Shown here: positions 1-5,028 of the stretch, in pieces | Layout of the letters: every line of letters begins with the position of its first letter | How positions within the stretch are numbered: position 1 is the first letter of the stretch | Source: CG1-02-33-12 sp964403775 | Lineage (GTDB): Archaea; Nanobdellota; Nanobdellia; Woesearchaeales; CG1-02-33-12 | Assembly: GCA_964403775.1 (NCBI GenBank) | Contig: CAYOHL010000057.1 | Location: forward strand, 1-5,028 | DNA: 5,028 nucleotides | Direction of reading: 5' to 3' | The notes under the pieces: model-generated | What the model was told of the DNA's origin: nothing | Databases searched by the model: none | What the model saw: the letters and a program-made list of their open reading frames with translations, nothing else | Position numbers and translations under genes: made by a program

Positions 1-77
1 AAAAACAGATAGTTATTAAATGTTTTGGTGTTTTAAAACCAATAATTTTATATAAGGTTTTAGTTTTGATATTTATT
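1..77. other. Upstream non-coding region, very AT-rich
   Basis: This short stretch precedes the first gene. Frames 1 and 2 close early, at stops TAG 10-12 and TAA 17-19, so either could be the last codons of an upstream gene. Too little remains to recognise one. The third frame stays open from the left edge into the nucleotidyltransferase, but its residues upstream of 78 do not resemble the family N-terminus. A probable promoter lies at 41-54. No hairpin or terminator was found. Confidence 0.5.
41..54 (+). promoter_or_regulatory. Putative archaeal-type BRE/TATA promoter for the operon
   Basis: AATAAT (41-46) fits the archaeal BRE pattern RNWAAW. It is followed directly by TTTATATA (47-54), which fits the archaeal TATA-box consensus. 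The TATA centre is about 27 bp before ATG 78, so transcription would start at or next to the start codon and give a leaderless mRNA. This agrees with the lack of a well-placed Shine-Dalgarno before 78. In such AT-rich DNA a chance match is easy. The bacterial reading (TATAAG at 51-56 as a -10 element) has no good -35 partner but cannot be excluded. Confidence 0.4.
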
Positions 78-800
78 ATGATTGCATTAATCTTAGCTGG
101 GGGTATAGGTGAGAGGCTGAGGCCTATCACAAACAATATACCTAAGCCAATGGTTCCAGTAAATGGTAAGCCATTCCTGCAATACCATATAGAAGAGCTT
201 AAGAAGGCAGGGATAAAAGATATTATCCTGTGCACCTGTTATCTTTCAGATAAAATACAAGAATATTTTGGTGATGGTTCAAAATTTGGTGTAAAGATAA
301 AATATTCTGTTGAAAAAACTCCTCTTGGAACTGCAGGGGCGGTAAAAAATGCAGAGAAATACATTAATAACACCTTTATTGTGTTAAATGGTGATAGCTA
401 TCTTCAGCTTGAATATAACCAGCTCATAAACTTTCATAAAGCAACTAAGGCACAACTCACAATTGCATTATTGGAAATAAAAGATCCAGGAAGGTATGGT
501 CTTGTTGATATTGGCAAAGAAGGCAAAATATTAAGTTTTGATGAAAAAACAGCTAATCCAAAAGGAAAACTTATAAATGGGGGCGTTTATATAATTGAAA
601 AAGGGGTATTAAAAGCAATACCTAGCTCAGTTAATGCATCATTGGAGAAAGAAATATTTCCAAAATTAATAAAACAAGGAAATGTTTATGGTTTTGTGGT
701 TAATAATTACTTTATTGACATAGGAACCAAGGAGTCTTATATGAAAGCACAAGAAGATTTTAAAGAGCTATTTAGTGAGAAAAATGATAATAAGAACTAA
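78..800 (+). CDS. hddC: Sugar-1-phosphate nucleotidyltransferase, probable D-glycero-alpha-D-manno-heptose 1-phosphate guanylyltransferase
   Basis: A 240-residue cytosolic enzyme of the NTP_transferase (GT-A-like, RmlA/HddC) family. It probably joins a nucleotide to heptose 1-phosphate to make GDP-heptose, the last activation step. The nucleotide-binding signature LAGGIGERLRP lies at residues 6-16, with PKPM at 22-25 (K23 conserved). LGTAG is at 83-87, the metal-binding NGDS at 104-107 (D106), FDEK at 154-157, INGGVY at 166-171 and FIDIGT at 212-217 (D214, likely second metal ligand). The length matches HddC-type enzymes, which lack the extra C-terminal domains of larger pyrophosphorylases. 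ATG 78 was chosen because MIALILAGG is the family N-terminus. An in-frame TTG at 66, with AAGG at 54-57 upstream, would add four hydrophobic residues. Nucleotide and sugar specificity cannot be read from motifs, so the heptose assignment rests on the hddA-gmhA-gmhB genes that follow. It overlaps hddA by 17 bp. Confidence 0.8.
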   Translation: MIALILAGGIGERLRPITNNIPKPMVPVNGKPFLQYHIEELKKAGIKDIILCTCYLSDKIQEYFGDGSKFGVKIKYSVEKTPLGTAGAVKNAEKYINNTFIVLNGDSYLQLEYNQLINFHKATKAQLTIALLEIKDPGRYGLVDIGKEGKILSFDEKTANPKGKLINGGVYIIEKGVLKAIPSSVNASLEKEIFPKLIKQGNVYGFVVNNYFIDIGTKESYMKAQEDFKELFSEKNDNKN

Positions 801-1824
801 AGCACCTGTAAGAATAAGCTTTGCTGGGGGAGGCACCGATGTTTCACCATACTGCGAAGAAAGAGGTGGATGTGTAGTCAATGTAGCCATAAATAGATAT
901 GCGTGGGGAACACTTGAATTAATCAATAAACCAGGAATTTGTATAAATTCAAGCAATTACTCAAAGATATTAAGATTTAAAAGTGTTAAAGATATTACAT
1001 ATAATGGAGATTTAGACTTAATCAAGGCAGTTATTAAACACATGCATAATACCAATAAGGGAATAAATCTCTTTTTGAGAAGCGATGTACCTCCAAGAAG
1101 CGGCTTAGGTTCTTCTGCATCAGCATTTGTTTCCATGATTGGCTTGTTTAATCATCTGAAAAGAGACAAGAAGATTACTGATTATGAAATTGCTGAGCTT
1201 GCCTTTAATCTTGAGAGAAAAGAGCTGAACAATTTAGGGGGAAGACAAGATCAGTATGCTTCTGTTTTTGGTGGACTGAATTACATTGAATTTAAGGGAA
1301 ACGATTTTATAAGAGTTAACCCATTAAGAATAAAACAGGATTATGTTAATGAGCTGGAAAAAAATTTAATCCTTATACATATTGGAGCAAGAAAAGCATC
1401 AGGTGACATTATCAAAGACCAAGCAGAGTCTTACAAAAAACATAATAAGGATGTTATATCTGGGTTAGATAAAGCAAAGGAACTGGCAATAGAAACAAAA
1501 TATGCTCTGACAAGAGGGGACTTAACCTATTTTGGTGAGCTATTACACGAGTCATGGGTTGCAAAAAAGAAGTTCAGCAGCATGATAACTAATCCTTATA
1601 TTGATAAACTATACAACCTGGCAAGAGAAAATGGAGCAATTGGGGGCAAGATTAGCGGTGCTGGAGGTGGCGGTCATATGATTCTTTACTGCAAGCCAAA
1701 CACCGAGCATATAGTTGCTCATAAGCTTGCCCAAGCAGGAATTAAAATTGTCCCCTTTAGCTTTGATTATAAAGGATTGCAATCATGGGAGGTTAATGAA
1801 AATGAAAAAAATCATACAAGATGA
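784..1824 (+). CDS. hddA: D-glycero-alpha-D-manno-heptose 7-phosphate kinase (GHMP family)
   Basis: A 346-residue GHMP-superfamily kinase. HddA uses ATP to phosphorylate C1 of D-glycero-D-manno-heptose 7-phosphate, giving the alpha-1,7-bisphosphate. The N-terminal substrate motif APVRISFAGGGTD is at residues 7-19. The ATP-binding GHMP motif PPRSGLGSSAS is at 103-113, GGRQDQYAS at 152-160, and the C-terminal glycine-rich motif GGKISGAGGGGHM at 287-299. These motifs and the length are typical of HddA-like kinases and of the related fucokinase domains. The heptose role is favoured by the adjacent gmhA and gmhB. ATG 784 gives the normal family N-terminus. A GTG at 775 in the same frame would add three residues. 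The start lies inside the end of hddC (17 bp overlap), with only a weak GTGA at 775-778 as possible Shine-Dalgarno, so translational coupling is likely. The last 23 bp overlap gmhA, and the gmhA ribosome binding site is inside this gene. Confidence 0.85.
   Translation: MIIRTKAPVRISFAGGGTDVSPYCEERGGCVVNVAINRYAWGTLELINKPGICINSSNYSKILRFKSVKDITYNGDLDLIKAVIKHMHNTNKGINLFLRSDVPPRSGLGSSASAFVSMIGLFNHLKRDKKITDYEIAELAFNLERKELNNLGGRQDQYASVFGGLNYIEFKGNDFIRVNPLRIKQDYVNELEKNLILIHIGARKASGDIIKDQAESYKKHNKDVISGLDKAKELAIETKYALTRGDLTYFGELLHESWVAKKKFSSMITNPYIDKLYNLARENGAIGGKISGAGGGGHMILYCKPNTEHIVAHKLAQAGIKIVPFSFDYKGLQSWEVNENEKNHTR
1787..1793 (+). promoter_or_regulatory. Strong Shine-Dalgarno of gmhA, inside hddA
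   Basis: GGGAGGT is the best anti-Shine-Dalgarno match at any gene start in the window. It sits 8 bases before ATG 1802 but only 2 bases before the in-frame ATG 1796. This decides the gmhA start in favour of 1802. It is embedded in the last codons of hddA. Confidence 0.7.
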
Positions 1825-2374
1825 AATAATAGAAAGCATAGCAGTAAAACAAAGGGTTCTGAAAGAACTAATCCCAAAGATAAAGAAATTTGCCGAGATG
1901 GGTGTTAATGCTTATAACAATAATGGAAGAATAATAATTTTTGGAAATGGAGGAAGTGCAGCAGATGCACAGCATTTAGTTGCTGAGTTAGTTAACAAAC
2001 TTAATATTGACAGACCTATGCTTGATGCATTGGCATTAACAGTTAACACATCTGTTATGACAGCAATCGCAAATGATTCAAATTATGACAATGTTTTTTC
2101 AAGGCAGATAGAATCATTAGTAAACGAGAAAGATATTGTTGTTGGCATTAGTACAAGCGGCAATTCAGTGAATATTTTAAATGGGCTTCTAAAAGCCAAG
2201 GAAAAAGGAGTAAAAACAGTTGGCATGACTGGAGTAACAGGCGGCAAAATGAAAGATATTGTAGATTTGTTGATAAATGTTCCTTCAAACACAACCCAAA
2301 GAATCCAAGAAGCTCATATACTAATTGGGCATATTGTGTGTGGAATTATTGAAAATGAATTGTTTGGGAAATGA
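1802..2374 (+). CDS. gmhA: Sedoheptulose-7-phosphate isomerase (phosphoheptose isomerase)
   Basis: A 190-residue single SIS-domain protein, the usual GmhA length (about 190). It converts D-sedoheptulose 7-phosphate to D-glycero-D-manno-heptose 7-phosphate, the first committed step of heptose synthesis, in the cytosol and normally as a tetramer. The motif FGNGGSAADAQHLVAEL spans residues 47-63. The phosphosugar-binding STSGNS is at 117-122 and RIQEAHILIGH at 167-177. The zinc ligands known from GmhA structures (His, Glu, Gln, His) correspond to H58, E62, Q169 and H177, with the family spacing. H172 follows in the C-terminal catalytic helix. ATG 1802 was chosen from the well-spaced Shine-Dalgarno at 1787-1793. 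The ATG at 1796 would add two residues, and an ATG at 1715 would add an N-terminal stretch unlike the family. The gene overlaps hddA by 23 bp and ends in an ATGA shared with the next gene. DiaA, a SIS homologue, is a less likely identity given the neighbours. Confidence 0.9.
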   Translation: MKKIIQDEIIESIAVKQRVLKELIPKIKKFAEMGVNAYNNNGRIIIFGNGGSAADAQHLVAELVNKLNIDRPMLDALALTVNTSVMTAIANDSNYDNVFSRQIESLVNEKDIVVGISTSGNSVNILNGLLKAKEKGVKTVGMTGVTGGKMKDIVDLLINVPSNTTQRIQEAHILIGHIVCGIIENELFGK

Positions 2375-4068
2375 ACAAAGCAGTATTTTTGGACAGAGAT
2401 GGAGTCATTTGCAAAGATACACATCATCTTCATAAAATAAAGGATTTTGAATTTATTGATAAAGCAGTAGACGCACTAAACCTGCTATCAAAAACAGATT
2501 ACAAGATTATAATAATAACAAACCAGGCAGGGATTGCCCATGGCTTTTATAGTGAGGAAGATTTTCATAAACTAAATTCCTGGATGTTAAATACTCTTAA
2601 GGATAAGGGAATTAGAGTAGACAAAGTTTATTATTGCCCCCATCATCCGAATGCAGAAATAGCTGAATACAATACTGACTGCATCTGCAGAAAGCCAAAA
2701 ATAGGAATGCTGAAAAAAGCAGAAAAAGAATTTGATATAGATATAAAAAACTCCTTTCTTGTTGGAGACCAGACCTCAGACATAAAAACAGGAGAAAATG
2801 CTTGGTGTAAAACAATACTAGTCAAAACTGGTTATGCTGGAAAGGATAAAAAATATAACATAATCCCTGATTTTACTGTAAAAAACCTTTATGAGGCAGT
2901 TAAGTTAATTCTTAAAGATAAGCAAACCAGGATTAGCATGATTGGAACACTTCCGCCAATAAAAGGCGTGAGTGATTATTGTATTGAATTGAGCCAGGCT
3001 TTATCTAAACATATCGAGGTTGATTTCATTTCTTTCAAAAAAATTTATCCTGAATTCCTATATCCTGGTGGGACAAAGGATAATGATAAGAACTTTAAGA
3101 TTGAAGAAAACAAAAATCTGAAAATAAGAAGTTTAATAACCTACTATAATCCGCTCACATGGGCTTGGGCAGGCTTATCTGCAAAAAGCAAAGTGGTTCA
3201 TATTCAATGGTGGACAAGTGTTCTAGCACCAATATACTTTGTAATTTTTTTATTTTTAAAACTAAAAAGAAAAAAAATTATTCTGACTATCCATAACATT
3301 ATCGGCCATGAAAGCAGCTTATTGGACAAAATTATTACAAAGATAATTTTTAGCTTTCCCGATATACTCATTGTTCATTCTGAAAAAAATATAGAGCAGA
3401 TGAAGGATATTTTTCATATACCAGACAACAAAATAGTAAAAATCCCGCATGGAATTTACAACTTTTATAAAAACAGTGAAATATCTAAAACAGGAGCAAG
3501 AAAAAAGCTAAAGATAAAACCAAATATCCCTGTTGTTTTGTGCTTTGGAAATATTAGGGAGTATAAAGGCGTTAATATTTTGATAAATGCCTTCTCAAGG
3601 GTTAAAAAAGAGCTGCCTGATGCATTGTTAGTTATAGCAGGGAAATGCTGGATTGATTGGAGAGATAATGAGAAGTTAATTGAAAAATACAGCCTAAAAA
3701 ATGATATAATAACATTTTTGGATTATGTCCCAATGTCAGATGTTAAAGTTTATTTCCAATCATGCGACCTTGTTGCACTGCCATATAAAGAGTTTGAGGC
3801 CCAGAGCGGGCCAGGCAACATAGCTCTTGCATTTAACAAGCCACTGGTTGTGACCAATGTAGGAGCACTTCCTGACCTTGTTAAGAATAAAGAGTGTGTT
3901 TTAGAAGTAAATGATATAAAAGGCATTGCCGAGCAGATGATAAAAATCCTTAAAGATAAAAAACTAGCCAAAGAGCTTTCCAAAGACTCAAAAGAGTTAT
4001 GCAAAGATTTTTCATGGGAAGGTATTGCCAAAAAAACAATTAAATTGTATGGAACTGTTCTAAAATGA
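2371..4068 (+). CDS. gmhB: Fusion: D-glycero-D-manno-heptose-1,7-bisphosphate 7-phosphatase (GmhB, HAD) + GT4-like glycosyltransferase
   Basis: A 565-residue protein with two domains. Residues 1 to about 182 are a full-length GmhB-type HAD phosphatase, which removes the 7-phosphate from heptose 1,7-bisphosphate. Its motifs are DRDGV at 8-12 (D8 nucleophile, D10 acid/base), TNQAG at 50-54, the zinc-loop ligands C89, H91, C104 and C106, CRKP at 106-109, and GDQTSD at 132-137 (D133 and D137 for Mg). Residues about 187-565 are a GT-B fold glycosyltransferase resembling GT4. Its N-terminal loop IGTLPPIKGVSDY is at 191-203. TIHN is at 306-309, VHSEKN at 335-340, IPHG at 358-361, FGNIREYKG at 392-400, and a sugar-nucleotide-binding region at 471-504 (PYKEFEAQSGPGN through VGALPDLV). 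The linker is only about five residues. It starts in an ATGA overlap with gmhA and ends in another with the next gene. The GT substrate and linkage are unknown; heptosyl transfer is an inference from context. An internal start at 2938 could also make the GT alone. Confidence 0.85.
   Translation: MNKAVFLDRDGVICKDTHHLHKIKDFEFIDKAVDALNLLSKTDYKIIIITNQAGIAHGFYSEEDFHKLNSWMLNTLKDKGIRVDKVYYCPHHPNAEIAEYNTDCICRKPKIGMLKKAEKEFDIDIKNSFLVGDQTSDIKTGENAWCKTILVKTGYAGKDKKYNIIPDFTVKNLYEAVKLILKDKQTRISMIGTLPPIKGVSDYCIELSQALSKHIEVDFISFKKIYPEFLYPGGTKDNDKNFKIEENKNLKIRSLITYYNPLTWAWAGLSAKSKVVHIQWWTSVLAPIYFVIFLFLKLKRKKIILTIHNIIGHESSLLDKIITKIIFSFPDILIVHSEKNIEQMKDIFHIPDNKIVKIPHGIYNFYKNSEISKTGARKKLKIKPNIPVVLCFGNIREYKGVNILINAFSRVKKELPDALLVIAGKCWIDWRDNEKLIEKYSLKNDIITFLDYVPMSDVKVYFQSCDLVALPYKEFEAQSGPGNIALAFNKPLVVTNVGALPDLVKNKECVLEVNDIKGIAEQMIKILKDKKLAKELSKDSKELCKDFSWEGIAKKTIKLYGTVLK
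2929..2940 (+). promoter_or_regulatory. Possible internal translation start for the glycosyltransferase domain
   Basis: AGGA at 2929-2932 precedes an in-frame ATG (2938-2940, Met190 of the fusion) by five bases, almost exactly at the phosphatase/glycosyltransferase boundary. Initiation here would give a free glycosyltransferase of 376 residues that has lost only the first residues of its opening beta strand. The match is short and may be chance. Confidence 0.2.
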
Positions 4069-5028
4069 CTATCCTTGTTACAGGCGGAACTGGATTTATA
4101 GGCTCTCACTTAATTAATGCACTTTTGGCAAATGGAAAAAAAGTAAGAATCCTTACCAGAAGAAAAAGTAACATAAACAAGCTTAAAAAAATGAATCTTG
4201 AATTTGCTTTTGGCAATTTAGATGATATTGATTCCCTGAGAAAAGCAACTGAAGACATAGAAATTGTTTATCATCTTGCTGCAATGCTTGGTAGTCCGGG
4301 GGTAACCTACAAGCAGCTTTATAATGTAAATGTAAAGGGAACAGAAAATCTTGTTATGGCATGTGAAGAGAGTAAAGTTAAGAGGTTTGTCTTAGTGAGC
4401 AGTGTTGCCGCGATGGGCCCAGTGGGATATATGGCTGACGAGAAGGCAGAATGCAATCCCGCAACAGACTATGACAAGACAAAATATCTTTCTGAAATAG
4501 TTGTTAAAAAATCAAAATTAAAATGGGTAATAATAAGGCCTACGATGGTTTACGGACCCGGAGAAACAAAAAACAAGTTAAGAATGTTCAGGCTTATCCA
4601 GAGAGGATTGTTCTTCATAATGGGTGATGGAAAGAATTTAATGAGCCTTGTTTATGTTGGTAATCTCATTGAGGGGATTATTAAAGCGGGAGAGAACAAA
4701 AATGCAGTTAAACAGACATACATTATTTCAGACAAGAAACCATACTCAATGAATGAATTTGTTAAAACAATAGCAAGAAATGAAAATGTCAAGACCTCGA
4801 TACATCTTCCCGTTTTTGTTGCTTACATCGGCGCTTTTCTTTTTAAGGTATTAAGTATCTTTGGGATTCCACAGCTTTTATCAAAGGACAGGATAAAAAA
4901 TTTAACAATGAACCATTCTTTTGATATTTCAAAGGTAATGAAGGAATTAGATTATAACCCTAAAATGACTCTTGATGAGGGAGTAAAAAGAACTGTTAGT
5001 TGGTATAAGGAGGAAGGAATGTTAAAAT
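4065..5028 (+). CDS. Extended SDR: NAD(P)-dependent nucleotide-sugar epimerase/dehydratase/reductase (3' end outside window)
   Basis: 321 codons are visible with no stop. The family is usually about 310-340 residues, so only a few can be missing. The Rossmann NAD(P)-binding motif VTGGTGFIGSH is at residues 5-15, with HLAA at 70-73 and VSS at 111-113. The catalytic pair is Y136 and K140 (YDKTK). RPTMVYGPG is at 158-166, the usual extended-SDR substrate-domain entry. The C-terminal part has a hydrophobic helix region (about 248-272) and then FDISK (286-290), LDYNP (295-299) and a terminal TVSWY (310-314), as in many NDP-sugar epimerases. The reaction cannot be assigned from motifs. Candidates are 4-epimerisation, 4-keto reduction or 6-epimerisation of a nucleotide sugar, possibly GDP-heptose. 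The start is fixed by the 4-bp ATGA overlap with the upstream fusion gene. No good Shine-Dalgarno precedes it, so coupled reinitiation is likely. Confidence 0.85.
   Translation, partial: MTILVTGGTGFIGSHLINALLANGKKVRILTRRKSNINKLKKMNLEFAFGNLDDIDSLRKATEDIEIVYHLAAMLGSPGVTYKQLYNVNVKGTENLVMACEESKVKRFVLVSSVAAMGPVGYMADEKAECNPATDYDKTKYLSEIVVKKSKLKWVIIRPTMVYGPGETKNKLRMFRLIQRGLFFIMGDGKNLMSLVYVGNLIEGIIKAGENKNAVKQTYIISDKKPYSMNEFVKTIARNENVKTSIHLPVFVAYIGAFLFKVLSIFGIPQLLSKDRIKNLTMNHSFDISKVMKELDYNPKMTLDEGVKRTVSWYKEEGMLK
5007..5013 (+). promoter_or_regulatory. Possible Shine-Dalgarno for a gene starting at the right edge
   Basis: AAGGAGG lies near the 3' end of the epimerase gene. The window ends in TTAAAAT. 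If the next bases are GA, this becomes ATGA, the same junction as the one at 4065-4068, with a new start at 5027 preceded by this element by 13 bases. The in-frame ATG at 5019 belongs to the epimerase itself. The element also encodes Lys-Glu-Glu, so it may be only codon choice. Confidence 0.25.

Noticed and set aside
51..56. Bacterial -10 element TATAAG
   Set aside because: No acceptable -35 hexamer lies 16-18 bp upstream. The archaeal reading explains the spacing to the ATG better, though AT-richness weakens both readings.
66..77. TTG 66 as start of the nucleotidyltransferase
   Set aside because: AAGG at 54-57 gives reasonable spacing, but the added residues are not part of the family N-terminus, and ATG 78 fits both homologues and promoter spacing. 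It is not fully excluded.
775..783. GTG 775 as start of hddA
   Set aside because: It would add only Met-Arg-Lys before the canonical N-terminus, and no Shine-Dalgarno is placed for it.
768..956. 62-residue open frame on the - strand
   Set aside because: It lies opposite the hddC/hddA junction, where both + strand genes have clear family motifs. It has no recognisable motif and is a shadow.
1715..1801. ATG 1715 or ATG 1796 as start of gmhA
   Set aside because: 1715 adds about 29 residues that are the out-of-frame shadow of hddA and unlike GmhA. 1796 is only two bases from the Shine-Dalgarno, too close for good initiation.
2083..2292. 69-residue open frame on the - strand
   Set aside because: It is wholly inside gmhA, antisense to the conserved STSGNS region, with no recognisable motif.
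2612..2825. Two overlapping - strand open frames (67 and 60 residues)
   Set aside because: Both are antisense to the zinc-loop and motif IV part of the GmhB domain. Their composition (Phe/Leu/Ser-rich) is that expected opposite Lys/Glu-rich coding sequence.
3211..3277. Transmembrane helix in the glycosyltransferase (residues about 281-302, hydrophobic then Lys/Arg-rich)
   Set aside because: Such a short hydrophobic segment followed by basic residues and TIHN is normal for the N-terminal Rossmann domain of GT4 enzymes. At most it may help membrane association.
2364..4068. TGA read as an amino acid (alternative genetic code)
   Set aside because: TGA ends three genes at family-typical lengths, two of them in ATGA overlaps with the next start, so TGA is a true stop here.
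3750..4109. 119-residue open frame on the - strand
   Set aside because: It is the longest antisense frame, but it covers conserved C-terminal GT residues and the start of the epimerase and has no domain signature.

Overview
The window is an AT-rich, gene-dense stretch in which five genes all lie on the + strand and the junctions overlap (4 to 23 bp). In order they are: a sugar-1-phosphate nucleotidyltransferase (HddC type, 78-800), a GHMP-family heptose-7-phosphate kinase (HddA type, 784-1824), a SIS-domain sedoheptulose-7-phosphate isomerase (GmhA, 1802-2374), a two-domain protein joining a GmhB-type HAD phosphatase to a GT-B/GT4-like glycosyltransferase (2371-4068), and an extended short-chain dehydrogenase/epimerase that runs off the right edge (4065-5028, no stop reached). 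Only the first 77 bases are non-coding.

Read together, the first four genes encode the complete known route from sedoheptulose 7-phosphate to GDP-D-glycero-alpha-D-manno-heptose. GmhA isomerises the ketose. HddA phosphorylates C1 to give the alpha-1,7-bisphosphate. The GmhB domain removes the 7-phosphate, and HddC adds the nucleotide. The glycosyltransferase half of the fusion is the natural candidate for using the activated heptose or for adding a neighbouring sugar. The epimerase/reductase may modify a nucleotide sugar of the same glycan. The expected end product is a surface glycan (S-layer glycoprotein, LPS or capsule type). Which of these it is cannot be told from the window.

Organism: not determinable with certainty. 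All arginine codons I read in the five genes are AGA or AGG, ATA is a frequent Ile codon, and TGA acts as a normal stop at three gene ends, so codes that reassign TGA are unlikely. Upstream of the first gene, a BRE/TATA-like pair (AATAAT then TTTATATA) is centred about 27 bp before the best ATG. This is the spacing expected for an archaeal leaderless transcript. An archaeon is therefore a reasonable hypothesis, but an AT-rich bacterium with a similar surface-sugar operon remains possible.

Layout: 1-77 upstream region and probable promoter; 78-4068 heptose activation genes, with a strong internal Shine-Dalgarno before gmhA; 4065-5028 epimerase/dehydratase, nearly complete. No RNA gene, mobile element, CRISPR array, long repeat or terminator was seen. 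The most unusual item is the GmhB-glycosyltransferase fusion.
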